Shown here piece after piece: positions 25,512 through 32,705 of a stretch of DNA of 64,000 bases. The stretch is from the NCBI GenBank assembly GCA_900767645.1, contig CAAFZY010000021.1, positions 1-64,000 on the forward strand, in the 5' to 3' direction. Below the pieces are notes generated by a model. It searched no databases. It saw only the letters and a list, made by a program, of their open reading frames with translations, and had not been told where the DNA came from. The position numbers and the translations under genes were made by a program. Source of the DNA: Alphaproteobacteria bacterium (GTDB taxonomy: Bacteria > Pseudomonadota > Alphaproteobacteria > RF32 > CAG-239). Numbering within the stretch: position 1 is the stretch's first letter; each line of letters starts with the position of its first letter.

Positions 25512-26732
25512 ATGCAACAAACACCTAAAGGATTACGTCTGCAAATTGCTTTATTAGGGCGGGTTAATGCCGGAAAATCGAGTTTTTTGAACTTGGTTAC
25601 CGGTCAAGATATTTCTATTACCTCTGATGTTGCAGGAACGACTACCGATGTGGTTGAAAAAGCGCAAGAGCTTTTGCCGATTGGACCGGTTTTGTGGCTC
25701 GATACCGCAGGTTTTGGTGATGACACCAAACTTTCAGATAAAAGAATTGAAAAAACAATAAAAGTTTTAGACCGTGCCGATGTGGCGGTTTTGGTGTGCG
25801 AGGGTGATAAAATCGGCAAAATCGAACGCAAGATAATAGAGCAAATTGAAGCAAAGAAAATTCCGTTGATTGTGGTATTTAACAAAGCAGATATTCGCAA
25901 AGTGAAAAATCCGGAAGGGGCTATTGTTGTAAATTCATTGGATAAAAGTTCGCGAGACAAAGTTTTAAACGAACTGAAAGCGGCTTTAATTAAAGTATGT
26001 CCGGAAGATATGCTTAATCCGCCGGCATTGCTCGGTGATTTAGCGCCTCAGCATGGTACGGTGGTGATGATTGTGCCGATAGATTACGAGGCGCCGAAAG
26101 GGCGGATTATCTTGCCGCAGGTGCAGGCTATTCGCGATTGTTTGGATTATAATCAGACTGTGATCGTGGTAAAAGAAAACGATTACGCGGCAACTTTACA
26201 AAACTTAAAGAAAGCGCCTGATTTGGTGGTTTGCGATTCGCAAGTGGTCAATAAAATGGTTGAGGAAACTCCGCAACAGGTTAAATGCACAACATTTTCG
26301 GTTTTAATGGCGCGCTTAAAGGGCGATTTAGATAAATTGACCCAAGGAGCAGCGGCTATTTGGAACTTAGAGGACGGTGACAGGGTTTTAATTGCCGAAT
26401 CGTGTACTCATCATGCCATGAAAGATGATATCGGTACGGTTAAAATTCCTAACTTGTTAAAGTTGAAGACCGGTAAGGATTTGATTATTGACCATGTTTC
26501 AGGCTGCGAATTCCCTTATAATTTGGATAAATATAATCTGGTTATTCAGTGCGGCGGTTGTATGCAAAATAGGCGCGAAATATTATCGCGCATAAATAAA
26601 TGTGAACAGGTGAAGGTGCCGATTACCAATTACGGAATTTGTATCTCAGAGTTGCAGGGCGTGTTGGCAAGGGTTTTGGAACCTTTTGGCGATACTTATC
26701 ACCGTTATGCCGCTCAAAAAGAGCGTAAGTGA
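25512..26732 (+). CDS. hydF: [FeFe] hydrogenase maturation GTPase HydF
   Basis: HydF is the GTPase scaffold that receives the diiron subcluster from HydE/HydG and delivers it to apo-HydA. The 406-residue protein has P-loop GRVNAGKS (16-23), AGTTTD, DTAGF and NKAD in the GTPase domain. The cluster-binding set is complete: Cys298-Thr-His300 and Cys347-Gly-Gly-Cys350. The cognate hydrogenase is probably the product of 52721-54181. HydE and HydG are not in the window. AAAGGA precedes the start. Confidence 0.95.
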   Translation: MQQTPKGLRLQIALLGRVNAGKSSFLNLVTGQDISITSDVAGTTTDVVEKAQELLPIGPVLWLDTAGFGDDTKLSDKRIEKTIKVLDRADVAVLVCEGDKIGKIERKIIEQIEAKKIPLIVVFNKADIRKVKNPEGAIVVNSLDKSSRDKVLNELKAALIKVCPEDMLNPPALLGDLAPQHGTVVMIVPIDYEAPKGRIILPQVQAIRDCLDYNQTVIVVKENDYAATLQNLKKAPDLVVCDSQVVNKMVEETPQQVKCTTFSVLMARLKGDLDKLTQGAAAIWNLEDGDRVLIAESCTHHAMKDDIGTVKIPNLLKLKTGKDLIIDHVSGCEFPYNLDKYNLVIQCGGCMQNRREILSRINKCEQVKVPITNYGICISELQGVLARVLEPFGDTYHRYAAQKERK

Positions 26733-26768
26733 TTTTTTGTTGTATTTCAAATCATTAACGCAAAAAAC

Positions 26769-26794
26769 GATACAACTCGATACAAAATGATACA
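26769..26794. repeat. Three GATACA boxes at exact 10-bp spacing
   Basis: GATACA begins at 26769, 26779 and 26789, so the boxes lie on one face of the helix. They are about 85-105 bases upstream of the phage-like gene at 26874. A second short direct repeat, ATTTTAATATTA, lies at 26825 and 26847. The boxes may form an operator; no regulator gene is beside them. Confidence 0.4.
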
Positions 26795-26873
26795 TTTTTC
26801 TTCTTGTAAAAAAATATTTTATTAATTTTAATATTAGATAGGATTGATTTTAATATTAAACAAGGAGAGAATA

Positions 26874-28061
26874 ATGTTAGGAAAAACAAATTCAAATCTT
26901 AAAAGCGCCGGTGGCGGGGCAACCGTTACCGCGGTGAATAAAACCGGCGCGGCTATCAGCTCCGGCGATAAGGTGTGGATTAACAACGGCTCGCAAGTTG
27001 CGGGCAGCCAATTGGCAGTTAATCAAGTGGCAAGTGGCGGAGTAATAGGACCGGTGATTGACCCGTCGGGAACTTTCGGTTGGTCAGCAAGCGTTAAATA
27101 TTCGCTTACCGCCGATACAATTACCAAGCTAGGTGAAACTCCCGCCGGAATGAATGCGGGTAAAGTTGTTTATGGTGCCGGTAACAGTATGTTTCTTCAC
27201 GGCGATACCGGTGCTCAACGTTGCGATAGTATTAATCAATATTCACTCGGTGATTTCAGCAACCTTATCACAAATGGCAGTTATATGTTGATAGGTAACG
27301 GAACCGGTACTCTTAAAAAGATTGACTTGAATACCGGCGAAGTGCTTAAAACTTATTCAAAAACAGCTTCAAACGAAGGGTGGTATGCTTCTTTCGGTAA
27401 TATCATATATTACTTTGGTTCCGGCGGAAGTACCGCTAAAAAATGGACGGTTGATGATGAAACTCTTAGCGTTACCGAAACATCTATTCCTTTTGACAAC
27501 GGTGCTGTTATGTATCCGCTTGGCGTTACTGCTGACGGAAAATATATAATATGCGGAAGACATACACAGTCAACATTTTCCACAGCCGCTTTTGTGCGCA
27601 TTGTTGAGCGTATCAGTGAAGACCATCTTAAAAGTTTGCCTGAAAATGAAATACCGGCAGATTTACAGCCTTATTTCACCACTAAAAAAGGATTTATCAG
27701 CTTTAACCCCAACAACGGGGTTTTGGCAGTGGTAGTATCGCCGACCGATTATGTTGTTATGCAATATAAAAACGGAGTTTGGCATAAGTTAAACATTGAT
27801 TTGGGTTATCCTGAAAACGCAACGGGAGTTACTTGCGGTGTAAGTTTCAGCAACGATATGAATCGTTGTTCTATCGGCTATAAAGCCACAAACACCGGAA
27901 CTTCCACAAATGCACATTTTGTAAACTTAACCACAGTTACCGGATATGTTGCTGTTCCGTATAAGCCTTATAATATCAGTGCTGAAACGGTAACAGGCTA
28001 TGCTAAAGGTGCGGCAAGTGTTGACGGCTCGTTCGAGGCGAGCGTGGCAAGTGCTGAATAA
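26874..28061 (+). CDS. Orphan phage-structural-like protein with beta-propeller-like body
   Basis: The 395-residue protein starts with a Gly/Ala-rich part and the phrase TAVNKTGAAISSGDKVWI. I associate this with phage tail or capsid-decoration proteins. It then has a long region of short beta repeats (NSMFLHGD, GNIIYYFGSGG, TADGKYIICG) that looks like a propeller. No signal peptide is present. AAGGAGAG precedes the ATG at 26874; an earlier in-frame start at 26844 has none. No other phage gene is near, and it has its own terminator. Function and origin are uncertain. Confidence 0.7.
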   Translation: MLGKTNSNLKSAGGGATVTAVNKTGAAISSGDKVWINNGSQVAGSQLAVNQVASGGVIGPVIDPSGTFGWSASVKYSLTADTITKLGETPAGMNAGKVVYGAGNSMFLHGDTGAQRCDSINQYSLGDFSNLITNGSYMLIGNGTGTLKKIDLNTGEVLKTYSKTASNEGWYASFGNIIYYFGSGGSTAKKWTVDDETLSVTETSIPFDNGAVMYPLGVTADGKYIICGRHTQSTFSTAAFVRIVERISEDHLKSLPENEIPADLQPYFTTKKGFISFNPNNGVLAVVVSPTDYVVMQYKNGVWHKLNIDLGYPENATGVTCGVSFSNDMNRCSIGYKATNTGTSTNAHFVNLTTVTGYVAVPYKPYNISAETVTGYAKGAASVDGSFEASVASAE

Positions 28062-28083
28062 AAACAGCCTAAAGGCGGAAAGG

Positions 28084-28108
28084 AAAGGGGCGGAAACGTC
28101 CCTTTTTT
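28084..28108 (+). terminator. Terminator after the phage-like gene
   Basis: AAAGGGGCG and CGTCCCTTT pair (9 bp with one G-T) around a GAAA tetraloop, followed by TTT; it lies 23 bases after the stop codon. Confidence 0.85.
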
Positions 28109-28235
28109 ATATGATTAATCATTATTTAGATATCCGGATGGTGTTTGAGTTGCATATGTAAAAAAATAATAACAGCTTGTAAAGTTAAGTTTTATGATTA
28201 TTATAAAATAGATAATAATCTTTAAGGAGGCTAAA

Positions 28236-28610
28236 ATGGAATTTTACAGATGCAATCATTGCGGAAATATTGTTACTTTATTACACAATTCCGGCGCGCC
28301 GCTTTCGTGTTGCGGCGAACACATGGAAAAAATACCGGAAAATACGGTTGATGCTTCGGCTGAAAAGCATGTGCCGGTTATTAAACAAACCGGTAATAAT
28401 GTAGTGGTAAAAATCGGAAGTATTCAGCACCCGATGGAGCCGAAACATTACATTATGTGGATTATTTTGGAAACAAAAACCGGCTATCAATTAAAACATT
28501 TAAGAGCAGGTGAGGCGCCGGAGGCAATTTTTGAGCTTACTGCTGATGATGAAGTTGTAAAAGCGTATGAATATTGCAATATTCACGGCCTGTGGAGTGT
28601 TGCTTTATAA
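28236..28610 (+). CDS. dfx: Desulfoferrodoxin (superoxide reductase)
   Basis: The 124-residue protein reduces superoxide to peroxide without making oxygen, a typical defence of anaerobes. Center I has the desulforedoxin cysteines 6, 9, 25 and 26. Center II has His45, His65, His71, Cys114 and His117, the full set that binds the catalytic iron. It is therefore the two-iron type. AAGGAGG gives an excellent ribosome binding site. It is a single gene between the phage-like gene and tRNA-Ser. No rubredoxin gene, the usual electron donor, is seen nearby. Confidence 0.96.
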   Translation: MEFYRCNHCGNIVTLLHNSGAPLSCCGEHMEKIPENTVDASAEKHVPVIKQTGNNVVVKIGSIQHPMEPKHYIMWIILETKTGYQLKHLRAGEAPEAIFELTADDEVVKAYEYCNIHGLWSVAL

Positions 28611-28668
28611 GAAAATTTTTGCCCAAACTCTCTATTTTTAACAAAATTTAAAAAGTTAAAAAAATCAG

Positions 28669-28697
28669 TTGACGAAAAGGAAAAGATACGTTAAATA
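28669..28697 (+). promoter_or_regulatory. Sigma70 promoter of tRNA-Ser
   Basis: TTGACG (28669-28674) and TAAATA (28692-28697) are 17 bases apart, and the -10 box ends 13 bases before the mature tRNA start. This is the clearest housekeeping promoter in the window. Confidence 0.65.
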
Positions 28698-28710
28698 TAG
28701 TCGCAACCAC

Positions 28711-28799
28711 GGAGAGTTGGCAGAGTGGTAATGCAGCGGATTGCTAATCCGTCATCGTGTTAAAGCGATGCACAGGTTCGAGTCCTGTACTCTCCGCCA
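28711..28799 (+). tRNA. tRNA-Ser (anticodon GCT)
   Basis: The sequence folds as a class II tRNA. The acceptor stem pairs GGAGAGT with the matching 3' strand, the anticodon loop TTGCTAA carries GCT, the long variable arm is CATCG/CGATG, the T loop is GTTCGAGTC, and CCA is encoded (28797-28799). It reads AGC/AGU serine codons. It has its own promoter and terminator. No integrase or attachment repeat accompanies it. Confidence 0.97.
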
Positions 28800-28801
28800 T
28801 T

Positions 28802-28830
28802 AAAAAAGGAAACGCAAGTTTCCTTTTTTT
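28802..28830 (+). terminator. Terminator after tRNA-Ser
   Basis: AAAAAAGGAAAC and GTTTCCTTTTTT form a 12-bp stem with a GCAA loop, ending in a T run. Confidence 0.85.
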
Positions 28831-28857
28831 GTTGTTTGAAATTTGAGAGTATAAGAG

Positions 28858-29118
28858 ATGAACATATTTGCTGAAATTGTCGGTTATATTGCCGGATTAT
28901 GCATCGCGACATGCTTTTTGCCGCAAACATTACAGACTATCAAAAGTAAAAACGTAAAAGACCTGTCATTAATAAGCTATATCATTTATTGCACCGGAAT
29001 GATTTGTTGGGTGGTTTATGGTATTTATTTACACTCCGTGCAGATGATTTTGTTTAATTTGATTTCACTTTATTTTGCCGGCACCATTTTATATATGATT
29101 ATCCGTTATAAAAAATAA
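28858..29118 (+). CDS. SemiSWEET-type transporter
   Basis: The 86-residue protein has three membrane helices and a PQ-loop motif (CFLPQTLQTIKSK, about residues 20-32). It matches the bacterial SemiSWEET family, whose dimers move sugars across the inner membrane by facilitated diffusion. The KNVKDLSLISY loop after the first helix is typical. The sugar cannot be predicted. No strong ribosome binding site is seen, only GAGAGTATAAGAG upstream. It is followed by a repeat-rich gap and a pseudopilin gene. Confidence 0.88.
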   Translation: MNIFAEIVGYIAGLCIATCFLPQTLQTIKSKNVKDLSLISYIIYCTGMICWVVYGIYLHSVQMILFNLISLYFAGTILYMIIRYKK

Positions 29119-29182
29119 ACTTTAAAAACAATAAGTTAGTCTCCTGTTAGACTGGATTATGAGCACCCCGCCTTCGGCACCC

Positions 29183-29198
29183 CTCCATAGAGGGGAAT
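29183..29198. repeat. CCCCTC/GAGGGG hairpin within a repeat-like intergenic tract
   Basis: The tract CCTTCGGCACCCCTCC with the matching GAGGGG and AATTTT forms a small hairpin between the SemiSWEET gene and leader copy 3. It resembles a dispersed intergenic repeat and could act as a weak terminator. A TGGATTATG stretch at about 29152 may be a remnant of the palindromic element seen at 15433. Confidence 0.4.
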
Positions 29199-29214
29199 TT
29201 TAACCCGCGGCTTT

Positions 29215-29306
29215 AAATACAACTTATACACACCCCGGACTCGTAAATATTGCAAAAAAAAAACGCGGAGTAAAATCTTTTCAGAATTAACTTTTTGAGG
29301 AGATTT
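29215..29306 (+). repeat. Pseudopilin leader repeat, copy 3
   Basis: This plus-strand copy matches copies 1 and 2 over about 90 bases. The TTGCAA box is at 29250-29255, the A10 tract at 29254-29263 and TAAAAT at 29271-29276; GAGGAGA is near 29297. The spacer between the two boxes is 15 bases. It drives the pseudopilin gene starting at 29313. Confidence 0.85.
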
Positions 29307-29312
29307 TTGATT

Positions 29313-29942
29313 ATGTATACACAATCCGGTCGGTCTATGGTGGAGATGCTTGGCGTTTTGGCGATTATCGGCGTTCTGTCAGTCGGCGCTATCGCCGGTT
29401 ACTCCAAGGCAATGATGAAATACAAACTAAATCAGCACGCTCAGGCGGTAAGTATGCTGATTAATAATGTGCTGCAGCTAAAAGGGCAACTGCAATATGA
29501 ACCTGATACCGAAACATGTTATGGCGAATTGTTTAAAAAGATGAACTTACTGCCTGATGGAATAAATTATGTTACCAATTGCGGTCTGACAGAAAAGTGG
29601 TTTAACGGTAATATCAGTATTTATTATAACAACAGTCCAACAGGAACAAGGCAAAATAATTTTGGCGGGCTTATATTCAGTCTTCCGGTATCATCGCAAG
29701 GCGAGGAGATATGCCGCAATATTTTGTTTGCGGCAAAAGAAAACGCCGCTAATTTATGGCAGGTTGAGTTGGTAAAGCGAACATCAGATTCCGTCGCTAT
29801 ATATCCGGAAAAAGCGCTTTTAGGTAATAATTATTGCGAAAAAGGTGAAAAATGCCTAAACAATATGACCTTGAATGATACAGATGTTGCTTGCAATATA
29901 TGCGATGGAGAATCATGCTCTTTGTATGTGCTGTATGAATAA
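29313..29942 (+). CDS. Type IV pilin-like protein
   Basis: The 209-residue protein has a six-residue leader (MYTQSG), then RSMVEMLG with Glu at +5 and a hydrophobic helix. This is a standard prepilin peptidase site and pilin N-terminus. The following domain is Cys-rich (for example CEKGEKC and CNICDGESC) and unlike that of the pseudopilin at 14797, apart from a shared EICRN...AKEN segment. Processed pilins assemble into pili or type II secretion pseudopili. No other pilus gene is in the window. The start at 29313 is set by GAGGAGA from the leader repeat. Confidence 0.88.
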   Translation: MYTQSGRSMVEMLGVLAIIGVLSVGAIAGYSKAMMKYKLNQHAQAVSMLINNVLQLKGQLQYEPDTETCYGELFKKMNLLPDGINYVTNCGLTEKWFNGNISIYYNNSPTGTRQNNFGGLIFSLPVSSQGEEICRNILFAAKENAANLWQVELVKRTSDSVAIYPEKALLGNNYCEKGEKCLNNMTLNDTDVACNICDGESCSLYVLYE

Positions 29943-30111
29943 CCTGCCAATTTATAAAATAATGCGCTTTGTGCGTATTCAGCCGGTACAAGTAGAATAA
30001 AATCTTTCACAGAACAGAAAAACAATTAAATAAATTTATCAAACTAAAGGGGTGATTACAAAACATGCTTTTGTCGCATAATGTATATTATGTATACAAA
30101 ACGGGCGGAAA

Positions 30112-31692
30112 TTACAATAAAGAGGCTTTTATCAGTGTTTTGGCGTATTCTGACTGCGGTTTCTTAAATACATTGTCCGTAGCGCCTTGCTCAATAATTT
30201 GTCCGTCTTTCATCACGGCAACGCTATCTGCAATCGCTCGCACAGCACGCATATCATGCGATATAAACACATATGCAATATTGAACTTTTGTTGCAAACT
30301 ATTAAGCAAATCAATGATTTGTGCCTGAATAGTTACATCAAGCGCTGAAGTCGGCTCATCTAAAATTACCAGTTTAGGATTAACTATCAAAGCTCTGGCG
30401 ATGGCTATACGCTGCCGCTGTCCGCCTGAAAATTCATGCGGATATTTGTATAAGTCATCTGCGCTTAAACCTACTTCAGATAACATTGTAATAACTTTTT
30501 GCGTAATTTCTTCTTGTTTCAAACGCGGAAAATGCACTTTTAAGCCTTCAGATATAATTTCAAGCACATTTAAGCGCGGATTTAAAGAATTGTACGGATC
30601 CTGAAACACAATTTGCACGTTTTTACGAAACTCACGGCTTTTAATTTCAAGTCCTGCTAATTGTATTTTGCCGGAAAATTTAATCATATCGGCTAAACAC
30701 ATACCCAACGTGGTTTTACCGGAGCCGCTCTCGCCGACTATGCCTAACGTTTGTCCCGAACAAAGCGCTAAAGACACATTGTTTACGGCATACAAACGCT
30801 TGGTTATCTTTCCGAAAAAGTTTTTTTCAAGAGGATAAGCAACCGTTATGTTCTCAGCTTTTAATATTTTTTGCTCTTCGTATTTTTTGTTTGTTTTCAG
30901 TAAGCTGGAAGAATGTATTAACCTTTTTGTATAATCATTTTGCGGATGTGAAAATATATATTCAGCCTCTCCGCTTTCAATAATTTTGCCATTGTGCATT
31001 ACAATTATTTTATCGGAAATTTTACGCACCAAACGCAAATCATGACTGATAAACAATATTGAAATATTAAGCTTATTTTTTAAATCAAGCAGCAAATTGA
31101 TAATTTGCTCTTGAATAGTAACATCTAAGGCTGTGGTCGGTTCATCAGCGATTAAAATCTGCGGATTATTGGCGATTGCCATAGCAATCATCACGCGTTG
31201 CCGCTGTCCGCCGGAAAGTTCATGCGGATAAGCATTATATCTTGCCGCCGGATTTTTAATGCCGGCTAATTTCAAAAGCCTTACAGTTTGTCGTTTGGCT
31301 TGTTTTAGCGTCATTTGTTGATGCGTAAGCAGATTTTCGGCCACTTGCTCGCCTACTCTGTGCAACGGATTTAATGACGACATCGGCTCTTGAAATATAA
31401 AGCCGATTTGTCCGCCGCGAATTTGCCTTAAATTTTGTTCCGGAGCACCAATCAGCTCCTCTCCGTTGAATCTGATTGAAGAATTGTCGGTGATTTCGGC
31501 TTTACCTTGCGGCAGTAAGCCTAATACAGACAGCGCGGTTACCGATTTACCGGAGCCGCTCTCGCCGACTATGCCTAAAACTTCGCCTTTTTTAAGGCTG
31601 AAAGCAATGTTATCAACGGCAATAAACGGTGATTGATTATTACGTTTAAATATTACAGATAAATTTTTAACTTCCAACAAATTTTCGGTCAT
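30112..31692 (-). CDS. yejF: Peptide ABC transporter, fused ATPase (YejF-like)
   Basis: The 526-residue protein contains two complete nucleotide-binding domains. Each has Walker A (GESGSGKS), the signature (LSGGQRQR and FSGGQRQR) and Walker B (ILIADEPTTALD and LVILDEPTSALD). This tandem layout is that of YejF/GsiA-type ATPases for import of oligopeptides or microcins. It overlaps the yejE-like gene by 4 bases and ends the operon. The yejA and yejB genes are absent here. Confidence 0.92.
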   Translation of the reverse strand: MTENLLEVKNLSVIFKRNNQSPFIAVDNIAFSLKKGEVLGIVGESGSGKSVTALSVLGLLPQGKAEITDNSSIRFNGEELIGAPEQNLRQIRGGQIGFIFQEPMSSLNPLHRVGEQVAENLLTHQQMTLKQAKRQTVRLLKLAGIKNPAARYNAYPHELSGGQRQRVMIAMAIANNPQILIADEPTTALDVTIQEQIINLLLDLKNKLNISILFISHDLRLVRKISDKIIVMHNGKIIESGEAEYIFSHPQNDYTKRLIHSSSLLKTNKKYEEQKILKAENITVAYPLEKNFFGKITKRLYAVNNVSLALCSGQTLGIVGESGSGKTTLGMCLADMIKFSGKIQLAGLEIKSREFRKNVQIVFQDPYNSLNPRLNVLEIISEGLKVHFPRLKQEEITQKVITMLSEVGLSADDLYKYPHEFSGGQRQRIAIARALIVNPKLVILDEPTSALDVTIQAQIIDLLNSLQQKFNIAYVFISHDMRAVRAIADSVAVMKDGQIIEQGATDNVFKKPQSEYAKTLIKASLL

Positions 31693-32705
31693 CGGTTTTT
31701 CCTTGCGTCAAAAGCATCGCGCACGCCCTCACCGATAAAAATCAGCAAAGTTAATAATCCGGATAAAACAATAAAAATGGTTATGCCAATCCATGGCGCT
31801 TGTAAGTTATCTTTGCCTTGCCGAACTAAATCGCCCAAGGACGGATACTCGTTTGATAACCCCAAGCCCAAGAAGTCAAGCGAGGTTAGCGCTACAATGG
31901 CTTCCGATAAAATAAACGGAATAAAAGTTACGCTTGTGACTAAAGTATTTGGCAGTATGTGTCTGAAAATAATGCGAAAATTGCCAACTCCCAGAGCTTT
32001 GGCCGCTGCCACATATTCAAAATTGCGAGTGCGTAAAAATTCTGCGCGCACCATAGAAGTTAATGACGTCCACGAAAACAGCATTAAAATCAGTAAAATG
32101 GTCCAAAATGTGGGCAAAAATACGCTGGCGACAATGATTAAAATAAAAAGTTGCGGTAATGATTCCCATATTTCAATAAAGCGCTGCAAAATTAAATCTA
32201 CCTTACCGCCGAAATATCCTTGAACAGCGCCGATTACAATACCGATAATCGAAGAAAATGCCGTTAGTAAAAAAGCAAACAATACCGACAGCCTGATGCC
32301 GTACAAAATGCGGGCGGCAATATCTCTGCCCTCATCATCGGTGCCTAAAAGATGGTGCTTATTAGGAGCAGACGGCACCGGAGTGTTAATTTCATAGTCA
32401 ACGGTATTATATGAAAAAGGTATCGGCGGCATTAACATCCAACCGTTGTTTTTTATATTATCTGCAATGTACTTATCCTGATAATCGGCAGGAGTCGGAA
32501 AATCGCCGCCGAAAAATTCATCTGTATAGGTTGTGGCTATCGGAAAATAAAATTGCCCTTTATACTTTAATAACAGAGGTTTATCATTGGCGATAAGTTC
32601 TGAAAACAACGATATGGTAAAAACCAAAATAAAGATTACGGCTGAAATTTTAGCACGTTTATTTTGCTTAAAAGCATTAAAGCGTTGTTTCCAAACCGGA
32701 CTCAT
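31689..32705 (-). CDS. yejE: Peptide ABC transporter permease (YejE-like)
   Basis: The 338-residue inner-membrane protein has an N-terminal helix, a periplasmic segment with FGGDFPTPADY, the HLLGTDDEGRD motif of DppC/YejE permeases and a C-terminal block of five or so helices with the EAA loop (EYVAAAKALGVGN). It would pair with a YejB-like permease, which is not adjacent. It overlaps both neighbours by 4 bases, so the three genes are translationally coupled. Confidence 0.93.
   Translation of the reverse strand: MSPVWKQRFNAFKQNKRAKISAVIFILVFTISLFSELIANDKPLLLKYKGQFYFPIATTYTDEFFGGDFPTPADYQDKYIADNIKNNGWMLMPPIPFSYNTVDYEINTPVPSAPNKHHLLGTDDEGRDIAARILYGIRLSVLFAFLLTAFSSIIGIVIGAVQGYFGGKVDLILQRFIEIWESLPQLFILIIVASVFLPTFWTILLILMLFSWTSLTSMVRAEFLRTRNFEYVAAAKALGVGNFRIIFRHILPNTLVTSVTFIPFILSEAIVALTSLDFLGLGLSNEYPSLGDLVRQGKDNLQAPWIGITIFIVLSGLLTLLIFIGEGVRDAFDARKNR

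Noticed and set aside
26769..26794. Possible CRISPR-like array from the evenly spaced GATACA boxes
   Set aside because: Units are only 10 bases apart with six conserved bases and no spacers, and no cas gene is in the window.
28711..28830. tRNA-Ser as an integration site of a mobile element
   Set aside because: The tRNA is complete, and no integrase, repeated tRNA end or island boundary is visible on either side. The nearby phage-like gene is separated by dfx.
29119..29215. Small gene in the gap between SemiSWEET and leader copy 3
   Set aside because: The stretch consists of a repeat-like hairpin tract without a start codon and ribosome binding site in a usable frame.
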